This document shows positions 7,656-16,286 of a stretch of 64,000 nt of DNA, piece by piece. Positions within the stretch are counted from its first letter, which is position 1, and the number at the start of each line of letters is the position of its first letter. This DNA comes from Candidatus Leptovillus affinis (GTDB lineage: Bacteria; Chloroflexota; Anaerolineae; Promineifilales; Promineifilaceae): positions 868,001 to 932,000 of the forward strand of contig JADIYP010000006.1 in assembly GCA_016705235.1 (NCBI GenBank), written 5' to 3'. Under the pieces are notes generated by a model. That model was not told the DNA's origin. It made no database searches and was given only the letters and a program-made list of their open reading frames with translations. A program made the position numbers and the translations under genes.

Positions 7656-8753
7656 TCAGGTCTCATCATCAAAGCGAAAACCCAACTGCCGCTGCGTCAC
7701 TTCCGCCAGGCCGCTGACGCCCACGCCAATCAGGCGCATCCGCTGGCCTGGCGGCCAATTCTCCTGCCAGATAACCAGCGCCAGCCGGCAAATTCCTTCC
7801 GCGTCGTCCAGGCCAATTTCCACCGATTTCTGCCGCGTGAAGGTGGTGAAATCGGCCCAACGGAATTTGACCCGCACGGTGTGGGCGACGAGGTTGCGCT
7901 TTTGCAGAGATTTCGCCACACTCTCGGCCTGTAAGCGAATCTGCTCTTGCAACCGGGCCGGGTCATGCACATCCTGATTAAACGTCCACTCCTGGCTGAT
8001 GCTTTTGGGCTGGCCGCGCTCCGCGTGCACCTGCCGCTCGTCCTGGCCCAGGGCGCGGCGCTGCAAATCTTCCGCCTGACGGCCGAACTGAGCGCGTAAC
8101 ACGGCCGTATCCGCCGCCGCCAACTCCCCGCAAGTCCGAATGCCCACCCCGGCCAGCTTCTCGGCCGTGCGCGGCCCAATCCCCCAGATGACGCGCGTGG
8201 ACAGCGGGGCCAGAAACGCCGCTTCGTGCCCCGGCAAAACGATGGTGCAGCCGGCCGGCTTCTCGTGGTCGGAGGCGACCTTGGCGACGAGTTTGCTGGT
8301 GGCCAGCCCCACGGAAGCGGGCAGTTGGGTCTGGGTGTGAACGGCCGTGCGAATCTCTTCGGCCAGCGGCAGTGGGTCGGGCCACTCGGCCAGGTCGATG
8401 TAGGCTTCGTCCACGCTGATTTGCTCGACCGGGCCATACTCGGCCAGGATGTCCATCACCTGTCGCGAGCATTCGCGGATGCGCGGCCAGTTGGCGGGGA
8501 TGATTTTGAGCTGGGGGCAGAGGCGTACGGCCGTGCTGGTGGGCATGGCGGAGCGAATGCCCAGCTTGCGCGCCTCGTAGCTGGCGGAGGCCACTACGCC
8601 GCGCGCGCCCGGCTGGCCGCCAATCACCAACGGAACGCCCGCGTCCTCCGGGTGGTCGAGGATGTGGACGTTGGCGTAAAAGGCGTCCATGTCCAGGTGC
8701 AAGACGGCTTGCGGCCAGACACAACCAGTCGATGAATCGCCAAAAGTTGACAT
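7656..8753 (-). CDS. dinB: DNA polymerase IV (Y family)
   Basis: DinB copies past damaged bases and is often induced by DNA damage. The 365-residue protein has the Y-family catalytic residues: D21 and D23 in HLDMDAFYANVH, and D115-E116 in SVDEAYIDL. The thumb helix-hairpin-helix (RVIWGIGPRTAEKLAGVGI) and a C-terminal little-finger domain (residues 235-350) follow. The end RFDDET is not a clear beta-clamp motif; a clamp-binding sequence such as QLGF near residue 357 (RQLGFRF) is plausible. It lies 56 bases downstream of the transporter gene. No LexA box was identified by eye. ACGGCCGT copies at 8101, 8341 and 8527 all encode TAV. Confidence 0.97.
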   Translation of the reverse strand: MSTFGDSSTGCVWPQAVLHLDMDAFYANVHILDHPEDAGVPLVIGGQPGARGVVASASYEARKLGIRSAMPTSTAVRLCPQLKIIPANWPRIRECSRQVMDILAEYGPVEQISVDEAYIDLAEWPDPLPLAEEIRTAVHTQTQLPASVGLATSKLVAKVASDHEKPAGCTIVLPGHEAAFLAPLSTRVIWGIGPRTAEKLAGVGIRTCGELAAADTAVLRAQFGRQAEDLQRRALGQDERQVHAERGQPKSISQEWTFNQDVHDPARLQEQIRLQAESVAKSLQKRNLVAHTVRVKFRWADFTTFTRQKSVEIGLDDAEGICRLALVIWQENWPPGQRMRLIGVGVSGLAEVTQRQLGFRFDDET

Positions 8754-8809
8754 AATTGGAGTGTAATCAGTGGCAGGTGAACGGCAAAATGGAAACGGCC
8801 GTGCCCAAT

Positions 8810-10171
8810 CTAATCCGCCAGGGCGATTTGCGCCTCGGCGCGGCTGACCACCCGGCCCACATCACGCGCAAAACCCACCACATCAATGCGCGACAAGATC
8901 AGAATAGCGCCTAACAGACCCAACGCTTCCAAGCCGAAAATGAGGGCGTAGCTCAGTCCGGCCGGCAAACCCAATCCCAAAAACAAAAGGTCGCGGGTGG
9001 CTCCGCCCAAAAACGTGCCAAACCCTTTGGAGACCAAAATCGCAATCGACCACAAGCCAAGATAAGCGCCCGCCTCCGTGTCGGAAGCCATCACAGCCAT
9101 CAAACTGAGGCCGCCAAAGGTGTAGACGCCAAATCCCGCGCCAAAGATGAGCAAGGCCAGTTCCAGAAAATGCACCTGACCGGCAAACGCGGCGGCGCCC
9201 AAAACGATCAGCCCCAGAGCCATGAAGCCCAGGCCCCATTTGGCGATGGCGGCCTGCCGTTCCGGCGGGCGTTTGCGCCAGAAATAGCTGCCGCCAACCA
9301 ATGTGACCACGGTAGCGGCTTGCCAATAGCTGTTAAATCGTGTCGTCCGGCTGATGGGCAGATTGAACACATCCGCGCCAAACGGCTCCAGAATGGCGTC
9401 CTGTGCCCAGGCAGCCATGGTCGCCAGAGCCAGGAAGAAGAAGAAGCGGCGGGTGCGTGGGTCTTGCCAGATTTTGCTGATGATGGCCTTGAAGGCGGGT
9501 TGTTGATGGGGGGTGGACACGGCCGTTTCCGTCACATCACCCTTTTTCTGCCGCTTTTCTGCGCCGGCAATGGCAAAAAACCAGAAAAAGCCACCCACCG
9601 CCATCGTCGTGATGACCATTTCCCAAAATACTGGCGCACTGTATACATCCATCCACACGCTAAAGCCAATACCGGCAATGGCAAAAAAGATGATCAGCAC
9701 CGTCTCGACAGTGCTGATAGCCAGCCCTTGTTTTTCTGGCGGCGCGGCGTCGCGCACCAGAGCCAGGAATGGGCTGCCCGAAACGAGCGTCCCGATGCCA
9801 TACATGAGCGAAGAAGCCAGCGCCAGCAGCCAGCCGAGCACGTCGGTGGTGACAACGCCCAGCCGCATGAGGCTCAGGCCCAGCAGCGGCAGCGACAGCA
9901 CCATCAAGCCCCGCCCCAGCCAGATGTAGGAAGTGCGCCGGTAGCCCCATAACGGCCGTGTATCCGACCAATAACCGGCCAACAAACTTAATGGCGACAG
10001 CAAATAGCGCAGGGCAATCAACAAGCCCACAGGCGTCGCCGGGATGCCAAAGTTGGAGATCATCACCCGGTTCCAGATGCTGGTCACCAAAATGTCGCCC
10101 ATGGCTGAGCCAATTTGGAAGCTGCTCAGGCGCAGCAGCCGCCAGAAGGTAAATTTTCTATTCATTTTCAT
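8810..10171 (-). CDS. PucC-family major facilitator superfamily transporter
   Basis: This 453-residue membrane protein has about twelve hydrophobic helices and belongs, by its N-terminal block (RLSSFQIGSAMGD and then NRVMISNFGIPA), to the PucC/LhaA/Bch2 branch of the MFS, known for assembly of light-harvesting complexes or pigment handling in phototrophs. The GYWSDTRPLWGYRRTSYIW segment matches the signature loop of that family. No other photosynthesis gene is in the window, so its role here is open: a relative that handles another tetrapyrrole or lipid is possible. It is 17 bases downstream of the GAF histidine kinase gene and probably co-transcribed with it. A loop of about residues 210-228 carries an octamer-encoded TAV. 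Confidence 0.82.
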   Translation of the reverse strand: MKMNRKFTFWRLLRLSSFQIGSAMGDILVTSIWNRVMISNFGIPATPVGLLIALRYLLSPLSLLAGYWSDTRPLWGYRRTSYIWLGRGLMVLSLPLLGLSLMRLGVVTTDVLGWLLALASSLMYGIGTLVSGSPFLALVRDAAPPEKQGLAISTVETVLIIFFAIAGIGFSVWMDVYSAPVFWEMVITTMAVGGFFWFFAIAGAEKRQKKGDVTETAVSTPHQQPAFKAIISKIWQDPRTRRFFFFLALATMAAWAQDAILEPFGADVFNLPISRTTRFNSYWQAATVVTLVGGSYFWRKRPPERQAAIAKWGLGFMALGLIVLGAAAFAGQVHFLELALLIFGAGFGVYTFGGLSLMAVMASDTEAGAYLGLWSIAILVSKGFGTFLGGATRDLLFLGLGLPAGLSYALIFGLEALGLLGAILILSRIDVVGFARDVGRVVSRAEAQIALAD

Positions 10172-10188
10172 GCCGATATATGTGTGTC

Positions 10189-12129
10189 CTATGCTGATGG
10201 GGAATCCGGGTAGGGAACGGCCGTGACCGGCAATTTGATCACAAACATCGTGCCCTCTCCAAGCGCACTCGTAACGACCAACTTGCCTCCCAACCCTTCG
10301 ATAAAATCACGCGTCCAAAACAGGCCAAAGCCCATCCCGCTGCCCTTCTTTGTCGTCCAGCCCATTTCAAAAATGTGCGCCAAATTTTCTGCGGCAATGC
10401 CCGGCCCATTATCACGAATGGTCACTTCGATCAGGTTGGGCGCTGCCTCGCGTGTTCCTAACCAAATTTGCGGCGCAGGGCTGCCACTGGCCATGGCTTC
10501 CACGGCATTTTTGATGATGATGCGAAACGCTTCCGACAACATATCTTTGGCTGTTCGAATCAGCGGCAAATTCTCTGCCAGGTCAAAATGGAGTGTCACT
10601 TTCGTTTCGGTGATAATTTTTGCCTGATCGCGCAGCAGCGGTGTGCGAGGGAAAATTTCGATGAGGGCGCGGCTCAAACTGTCGTTGACATTCACCATAT
10701 CAATCGTCGGCTGCTGCCAGGGTTCGTTCAGATTGTCGAGTATATTCACAATTTTGCCGATTTCCTGAACCACCATGGGCAGTTCGCGCAAAATAAACTC
10801 GCGTCGATCGCCGTCTAATTCTGGCAAGAGCTGTAAAAGCTGCATGTAGCCGCTGATATTGCCTACGTGATTGCGTAATGAATGGGCCGAGGCCACGGTG
10901 CTAAAAGCCATGCGGCCGAAGGTTTGGGCAATGCGGCGTTGTTCGGACATTTCCTGGAATAAGCGGGCATTTCGCAGCCCGGCGGCCGCGTGCTGGCCCA
11001 AAGCAGTCAGCAGGCTGATTTCCCATTCTGTGAATTGGTCTTTGTCGGTGGTGACAAATAGATTGCCGATCACTTCATCCACCTGGAAGAAGGGCACGGC
11101 AATGACCTGCCGGATGCCCATTGCGTCTTGGGCTTGTCTGGCCAGGTCTGCATTTACCAGCGGCCGGAATAAGTCGTACAACTGATTAGAGACGAGGTAT
11201 TTTTGCGGACGGCCGTTTAGCCCGGTCACCGCCCTGACGCTCAAATTATCTCGATACTGGTCATCGTCCAGATAGACCACAGCCTGCGGCCCCAACAACC
11301 CGATACCTACGGTCTGTTCCATGGCCGCCACAATTGCCGGGTCCAGGTTTACGGCATAGGCGCGCACCGGCAGGGCACGGCCGTCTTCCAATGTCGCCAC
11401 CATCGCGCCGGTATAACCTAACTCTTCGACCACGCCCTGGACGATCGTTTGCAACACGGCGTTTTCATCCGTCATGCGGGCCTGCAAACGGAGGACGATA
11501 TGTTCTAACGCTTGAATGGCTTCCAGGCGGCGTTGATTTTGGATGGCGACGGCCGCCTGCCGGCCAAAAGCGCTCAGGGCATTGATCTGCCGTTCGGCCA
11601 GGACTTCCGTGACAGCGGCAAACAAACTGCCAACCACTTCGCCGTTCAGTAAAAACGGCAGCACAACAACCTGCACAATGCCTGCTTGTTTCTGCAAGGC
11701 AATGGCGTCTTCCCGGTTTAGGAAAGGGTGATACAAATCTGCCAGGCTGTCGGTAACGAGATAAGCAGGGATACGGCCGTCTTTCCCCAGCACAGCGCGC
11801 ACAGCCACATTATCGACATATGCGTCATCGTATAAAGGTAATACGACGCCCGGTCCCAGCTTGGCCAGATGAATAAAAGAAGGCAGCCTCTGCCGCTCAT
11901 CAACGCCGCCTATGTTGCCAAAGGCGCGCACAACCAAAGCCACGCCACCTTCCAATGTAGCCACCATCGCCCCGACGCACCCCATATGATTGACAACATC
12001 GGCGGCGATCTGTTCTAAAACTGTTTGCAGCTTGGGTGAAATGATAGGGGCTGGCGTAGGTAGGTTCGTGTTAGGCAAGATATTTTTCCTGGGATGTAGT
12101 TTTGACTTTTTGGTCAGCTTTTTATCCAA
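10189..12129 (-). CDS. Cytosolic histidine kinase with two GAF domains
   Basis: The 646-residue protein has no membrane helix. Two related GAF domains (about residues 35-205 and 215-395) share the motifs GAMVATLE.G.AL.VRA and LPLYDD/VYLDDD, so they arose by duplication. A dimerisation segment follows with AHSLRNHVGNISGYM, where the histidine after LRN is the likely phosphate acceptor. The ATPase domain has the N box (IIIKNAVEAM), the G1 box (DNGPGIA) and the G2 box (KKGSGMGFGLFW). The GAF ligand is unknown. No response regulator is next to it, so it is an orphan kinase that may control the PucC-type gene immediately downstream. Confidence in the enzyme class is high, in its signal low. Confidence 0.93.
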   Translation of the reverse strand: MDKKLTKKSKLHPRKNILPNTNLPTPAPIISPKLQTVLEQIAADVVNHMGCVGAMVATLEGGVALVVRAFGNIGGVDERQRLPSFIHLAKLGPGVVLPLYDDAYVDNVAVRAVLGKDGRIPAYLVTDSLADLYHPFLNREDAIALQKQAGIVQVVVLPFLLNGEVVGSLFAAVTEVLAERQINALSAFGRQAAVAIQNQRRLEAIQALEHIVLRLQARMTDENAVLQTIVQGVVEELGYTGAMVATLEDGRALPVRAYAVNLDPAIVAAMEQTVGIGLLGPQAVVYLDDDQYRDNLSVRAVTGLNGRPQKYLVSNQLYDLFRPLVNADLARQAQDAMGIRQVIAVPFFQVDEVIGNLFVTTDKDQFTEWEISLLTALGQHAAAGLRNARLFQEMSEQRRIAQTFGRMAFSTVASAHSLRNHVGNISGYMQLLQLLPELDGDRREFILRELPMVVQEIGKIVNILDNLNEPWQQPTIDMVNVNDSLSRALIEIFPRTPLLRDQAKIITETKVTLHFDLAENLPLIRTAKDMLSEAFRIIIKNAVEAMASGSPAPQIWLGTREAAPNLIEVTIRDNGPGIAAENLAHIFEMGWTTKKGSGMGFGLFWTRDFIEGLGGKLVVTSALGEGTMFVIKLPVTAVPYPDSPSA

Positions 12130-12147
12130 CAGGTTGTATTGTAACGC

Positions 12148-12172
12148 AAAAAAGACCGTCGTTAAACGGTCT
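12148..12172 (-). terminator. Rho-independent terminator after the thiolase gene
   Basis: On the minus strand, AGACCGT and ACGGTCT form a 7-bp stem with a 6-base loop followed by TTTTTT. It lies about 40 bases beyond the thiolase stop and just before the histidine kinase start. Confidence 0.8.
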
Positions 12173-12212
12173 AATTACATGAATTACTCATAAAGCAACG
12201 GCGTTGGAGGAA

Positions 12213-13355
12213 TTACGGCCGTTGCAGAATGTGTGTGGCAATCGTTGCGCCGCTGCCGCCGATATTCTGGGTCATGGCAATGCGGGCGCCGTCAATCTGC
12301 GCCTCGCCAGCCTCGCCGCGCAGTTGCAAGGTCGCTTCGGCAATCTGGTACAGCCCGGTTGCGCCCACCGGGTGGCCGCGCCCTTTTAGGCCGCCCATGG
12401 TGCAGATGGGGATACGGCCGTTCGGCAAAATATCTCCCGCCTGCGCCACCCGCACGCCCTGGCCCCGCTCCGCAAACCCACAGGTCTCCAGCGACAAGGC
12501 AGCCATAATGCTAAACGCATCATGCAGCTCAAACAAATCCACATCATCCGGCCCAATGCCCGCCTGGGCATACGCCTGCCGCGCCGACTGTTCCGCCGCT
12601 TTCAACCAGAGCGTGTCCTCGCGGTCATGAATAGCCAGTGTGTCGGTGGAAACCGACGAGCCTATCACGCGCACCGCTTGCGGCGCTTTGCTGGCCGGAA
12701 CCAGCAGCAGCGCCGCCGCCCCGTCGCCAATGGGCGAGGCATCGTACAGGCTGATGGGATCGGCCACCACGCGGCCTCTGTCGTACATTTTTTCGGTGAT
12801 CGGCTCGCGGAACATGGCGTTGGGATTTTTAGCCCCGTTGGCGTGGGCGTTCAGGGCAAACGGCGCAAAATCGTGCCGCGTGTAGCCGTATTCGTGCATG
12901 TAGCGGCGCATAATCAGCGCATTCAGCCCGACAAAGGTGACACCGTGAATGACTTCATAATCGGCGTCGGCCGCGCCGGTGAGGGCGGCGGTCGTTTCTT
13001 TGAAATTGGTCTCGGTCATCTTTTCCACGCCGATGACCAGAGCCGCTTCAATTTCGCCGCTGGCGACGGCCAGATACCCCTGGCGCATGGCCGAACCGGC
13101 CGAACCGCAGGCGGCTTCCAATTTAACGGCTTCCACACCCCATTGGCCCAAATGGTCGGCAATCAACGCGCCCAACTGATGCTGCTGGTTCAGTCGGCCG
13201 CTGGTCATATTGCCGACAAAAATGGCGTCTACTTTGCTCAAATCGGCGTCGAGCATGGCCGCGCGGCCGGCATCCACCGCTAATTGACGAATGGCGAGAT
13301 CCCAATGTTCGCGCACGGCCGTTTGCCCCACGCCCAAAATTGCCACTTCTTGCAT
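12213..13355 (-). CDS. Thiolase family protein (SCP2/acetyl-CoA acetyltransferase type)
   Basis: Thiolases join or cleave acyl-CoA thioesters. The start is ATG 13355 (MQEVAILGVGQT), after an excellent CCGGGAGG site; the longer frame from 13403 is unlikely. The 380-residue protein keeps the acylated cysteine C83 in LEAACGSAGSA, the histidine in FELHDAFS, and the C-terminal GLKGRGHPVGATG. The C-terminal cysteine of classical thiolases (CxG) is replaced by QNIGGSG, which is typical of the SCP2-like and archaeal branch. Such enzymes often work with a DUF35/OB-fold partner in a condensing complex with HMG-CoA synthase; no such partner is adjacent here. Its pathway is therefore uncertain. Confidence 0.93.
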   Translation of the reverse strand: MQEVAILGVGQTAVREHWDLAIRQLAVDAGRAAMLDADLSKVDAIFVGNMTSGRLNQQHQLGALIADHLGQWGVEAVKLEAACGSAGSAMRQGYLAVASGEIEAALVIGVEKMTETNFKETTAALTGAADADYEVIHGVTFVGLNALIMRRYMHEYGYTRHDFAPFALNAHANGAKNPNAMFREPITEKMYDRGRVVADPISLYDASPIGDGAAALLLVPASKAPQAVRVIGSSVSTDTLAIHDREDTLWLKAAEQSARQAYAQAGIGPDDVDLFELHDAFSIMAALSLETCGFAERGQGVRVAQAGDILPNGRIPICTMGGLKGRGHPVGATGLYQIAEATLQLRGEAGEAQIDGARIAMTQNIGGSGATIATHILQRP

Positions 13356-13490
13356 ACAATCCTCCCGGTACACAATCCGCCTATTTACAGGTAAATCATG
13401 CACCGCCTTGTTTTTGATAGATTTCTAACGGCTTAAGTGTAACCGGCGGAAATGTCAGAAACTATCAGGTTCTGGCCGATAGCTACCAAC

Positions 13491-14567
13491 TTAGGCCACT
13501 TCGATGGTGTGGGTCCAGCCGTAGGGGTCGGGCAAACGGCCGTCCTGAATCCCCGTCAACGCTTCATACAACTGGTGTGAAACCGGCCCGGGCTGGTAAT
13601 CGTTGATGAGGTATTCTTCATCCTTGTAGCCAAATTTGCCCACCGGCGCAATAACGGCCGCCGTACCGCAGCCAAACACTTCGGTGATTTTGCCCGATTT
13701 CAGGTCGGCCAACATGTCGTTCACGTCGATGGTTTCTTCGCTCACTTCGTAGCCCAGGTCGGGAGCCAGGGTCAGCAGCGATTTGCGGGTAATGCCGGGC
13801 AAAATGCTGCCGCTGAGCTTGGGCGTAACAATGTGCTGCCCGCCATAAACAAAACAAATGTTCATCGCGCCGACTTCTTCGACGTAACGGCCGTGAATGG
13901 CATCCAGCCACAACACCTGCGAATACCCCTTGCTCTTCACCGCTTCGCTGACAAACAGGCTGGAGGCATAATTACCGCCGGTTTTGGCCGCTCCCGTGCC
14001 GCCCTTCACCGCGCGGCGATATTCGTCGGAAATAAACACCGGCACCGGGTTAAATCCTTCTTTAAAGTACGCGCCCACCGGGCTGAGGATGATGAAATGC
14101 AGGTAGGTTTTGCTGGCGTGAACCCCCAGGGCCGGGTCGGTGGCAATCATCGCCGGACGAATGTACAGGGTTGCGCCGGGCACGTTGGGAACCCACGATT
14201 CTTCCAGTTCCACCAGCTTCACGATGGCCGCCACGTGGTCTTCTTCGTCCACGGCTGGCATGACCATGCGCCGCGCCGATTCGTTGAAGCGGCGGGCGTT
14301 TTCCCAGGGGCGGAACAGGTTTACGTGGCCGTCGGCGCGCCGGTAGGCTTTGGTGCCTTCGAATATTTCCTGAGCGTAATGGAATACGGCCGTTGACGGC
14401 CATAACGCAATCGGTTCATACGGACCAATTTTGGCGTCGTGCCAGCCCTGGCCGGCGGTAAACTGCTGCGTAAACATGCGGTTGCTAAACAGGTTGCCAA
14501 ACCCAAAATCATCAACGGGCGGCTGCTTCATAGAAGCCGGATCAAGGGGGTGAATTTCTAAGTCCAT
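13491..14567 (-). CDS. ilvE: Branched-chain amino acid aminotransferase
   Basis: This PLP enzyme makes the last step of valine, leucine and isoleucine synthesis. I choose ATG 14567 (MDLEIHPLDP), preceded by AGAGGAG, giving 358 residues. The sequence is of the long type II (eukaryotic/actinobacterial) form: YAQEIFEGTKAYRR, the catalytic lysine K195 in GTGAAKTGGNYASS, and EVGAMNICFVY with the E..GTAAV-like FGCGTAAVIAPV near the end. It stands alone, separated from the upstream methylglyoxal synthase gene by a dispersed repeat. ACGGCCGT copies at 13536, 13887 and 14386 are in frame and conservative. Confidence 0.97.
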   Translation of the reverse strand: MDLEIHPLDPASMKQPPVDDFGFGNLFSNRMFTQQFTAGQGWHDAKIGPYEPIALWPSTAVFHYAQEIFEGTKAYRRADGHVNLFRPWENARRFNESARRMVMPAVDEEDHVAAIVKLVELEESWVPNVPGATLYIRPAMIATDPALGVHASKTYLHFIILSPVGAYFKEGFNPVPVFISDEYRRAVKGGTGAAKTGGNYASSLFVSEAVKSKGYSQVLWLDAIHGRYVEEVGAMNICFVYGGQHIVTPKLSGSILPGITRKSLLTLAPDLGYEVSEETIDVNDMLADLKSGKITEVFGCGTAAVIAPVGKFGYKDEEYLINDYQPGPVSHQLYEALTGIQDGRLPDPYGWTHTIEVA

Positions 14568-14630
14568 GTTTTCTCCTCTAGAATTAGGCAGAGTTGGCCG
14601 AGCAATTTGCCTCTTCAAATAAGATTGGGT

Positions 14631-14748
14631 CTTTGGGATTTCATGGGGTTTGGTCTGATTCGTGATACGTGATGCGTGAAACCTCTCTGGTTACGCATCA
14701 CGCTTCACGCATCAGGGGCTGTCAACCCCTTGAGTTCCTGAAGAACCA
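14631..14748. repeat. Dispersed intergenic repeat, copy 1
   Basis: About 118 bases here match 32696-32814 almost throughout, in the same orientation. Both begin CTTTG(G/A)GATTTCAT and end GTTCCTGAAGAACCA, and both contain GAAACCTCTCTGGT and the CACGCTTCACGCATCA segment. Each copy lies between two minus-strand genes, right after the stop of one and before the start of the next. In this copy the internal stem is short (TGATGCGT/ACGCATCA). The 217-base gap 14568-14784 holds nothing else that I recognise. Confidence 0.85.
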
Positions 14749-14784
14749 TAAGATTCCGCTCTTTCTCTGGCCTCCCAATTTTTA

Positions 14785-15282
14785 TCATACTTCGTCCGGT
14801 TCGTCAGAAAGAACTTCGGCTTTCAGGCGGCGGCGGTAGGCGCTGTAATCGGGGACGATACGGCCGTATGCCCCACTCATCAACGGCGACGACACCAAAA
14901 AATCGGCCGTCGCCCGATTCGTCGCCACGGGAATGTTCCACACGGCCGCCAGACGCAGCAGCGCCTTAATATCCGGATCGTGGGGCTGCGATTCCAACGG
15001 ATCCCAAAAGAAAATCAGGCAGTCGATTTCCCCTTCCGATATTTTCGCGCCGATTTGCTGGTCGCCGCCCAGCGGGCCGCTTTGTAATTTATGAATCGAC
15101 AAATTTAAGGTCTGCTCCAGCAGCCAACCTGTCGTGCCCGTGGCATACAAGGCATGGTTCTCAAGCGAAGCCAGATTAAACCGCACCCAGTCCATTAACT
15201 CATCTTTCTGATTATCGTGGGCCACCAGGGCAATTGCCTTTCGTGGGGCCATTTCAATGACTATCATGGGCGTATTTGCCAT
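14785..15282 (-). CDS. mgsA: Methylglyoxal synthase
   Basis: MgsA turns dihydroxyacetone phosphate into methylglyoxal and phosphate, a bypass used when sugar phosphates build up. The 165-residue protein starts at ATG 15282, five bases after GGAGG. It matches the family along its length: IALVAHDNQKDELMDWV, LYATGTTGWLLEQ, SGPLGGDQQIGAKISEG, the catalytic aspartate in EIDCLIFFWDPL, then HDPDIKALLRLA and WNIPVATNRATADFL. The phosphate-binding ATGTTG and the HDPD motif are intact. An N-terminal extension of about ten residues relative to E. coli is unremarkable. Confidence 0.98.
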   Translation of the reverse strand: MANTPMIVIEMAPRKAIALVAHDNQKDELMDWVRFNLASLENHALYATGTTGWLLEQTLNLSIHKLQSGPLGGDQQIGAKISEGEIDCLIFFWDPLESQPHDPDIKALLRLAAVWNIPVATNRATADFLVSSPLMSGAYGRIVPDYSAYRRRLKAEVLSDEPDEV

Positions 15283-15395
15283 CATTGCCTCCAATGTTTG
15301 ACGTTCCTCACGCTAAACCCATTATAGACCATTCCAGTTGGTAAACGATTTCCCTTTTTGGCGGTTTGATGCTCTTCGTCTACCATTGCCGATTT

Positions 15396-16157
15396 ATGAC
15401 GCCAATCCTGGGGCGATTCGGCCCTAATTTGCTCTATAGCTACACGATATTCATAGGTCTGGGCATCGCTGCCGGATTGGGAGTAACGGCCGTGCGCGCC
15501 CGCCGCCTGCCCCTACCCGATTGGTTCGATGCCGCTCTGGCCGGTCTGTCAGGCGGCCTGATTGGCGGCCGGGCCGGGTTTGTGATCAGCCAGGGGGCAT
15601 ATTTTGCGGAACGGCCGTCGGCTATTTGGCAGCTCTGGCAGGGCGGCTACACTTACCATGGCGCGCTGTTTGGCGCGCTTCTGGGGCTGGCCCTGTGGTG
15701 CGTCTGGCAAAAACGCCGCTTTGCCGCCTATGCCGACCTGTTTGCCCCTGGAATCGCTTTAGGCCAGGCATTCGGCTGGCTTGCTTGCTGGTTTCAGGGC
15801 TGCGCCTACGGGAAGGAAACCACATTGGGATTTCTGGCAACGGCCGTGCCCGACGAATACGGCTTGTTTGCCGTCCGTTACGCCACCCAACTTCTCGGAC
15901 TTGCCTGGGCGCTCATCGTATTTGCCTTCGCCCTGCTGACGGCTTCACGCTGGCGCAGCGGCCAACTTTTCTGGGCCACATTGGCTCTTCTTAGTCTGGG
16001 TTACGCCGCCCTTGGCCTGCTGCGCGGCGACCCGGTTCTATTTTTTGGCTCCATGCGGTTGGATTTTGTTCTAAATAGCACGCTTGTTCTAATTTCATCA
16101 GCTATGGTATACTTTTATCGGCCTGGCCTAAACCCTTCCCCAGAGATTGGAGATTAG
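15396..16157 (+). CDS. Lgt-like membrane protein (prolipoprotein diacylglyceryl transferase family)
   Basis: The start is placed at ATG 15396 (MTPILGRFGPNLLYSYT), which matches the usual N-terminus of the Lgt family; 15366 would add ten residues. The 253-residue protein has about seven hydrophobic helices and the Lgt hallmarks GGRAGFVI, GGYTYHGALFGALLG (with the conserved His) and a late Q-L-L-G helix. The signature arginine-glycine motif is altered to FGWLACWFQGCAYG, so the enzyme may act on a different substrate, or may be a paralogue of the true Lgt that must modify the lipoproteins encoded in this window. It is divergent from mgsA. Confidence 0.82.
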   Translation: MTPILGRFGPNLLYSYTIFIGLGIAAGLGVTAVRARRLPLPDWFDAALAGLSGGLIGGRAGFVISQGAYFAERPSAIWQLWQGGYTYHGALFGALLGLALWCVWQKRRFAAYADLFAPGIALGQAFGWLACWFQGCAYGKETTLGFLATAVPDEYGLFAVRYATQLLGLAWALIVFAFALLTASRWRSGQLFWATLALLSLGYAALGLLRGDPVLFFGSMRLDFVLNSTLVLISSAMVYFYRPGLNPSPEIGD

Positions 16158-16286
16158 AGATTCCCGCTCTCCACCCGCCAATCGCCAACGACAGCCTGAA
16201 ACTTTCCTCGTTTGGTGTAGAATCCAGGCACATCTGGCGTGAAAATTGAACAGACGCCAAACGAATCAACATAACGAGAAAATCAA

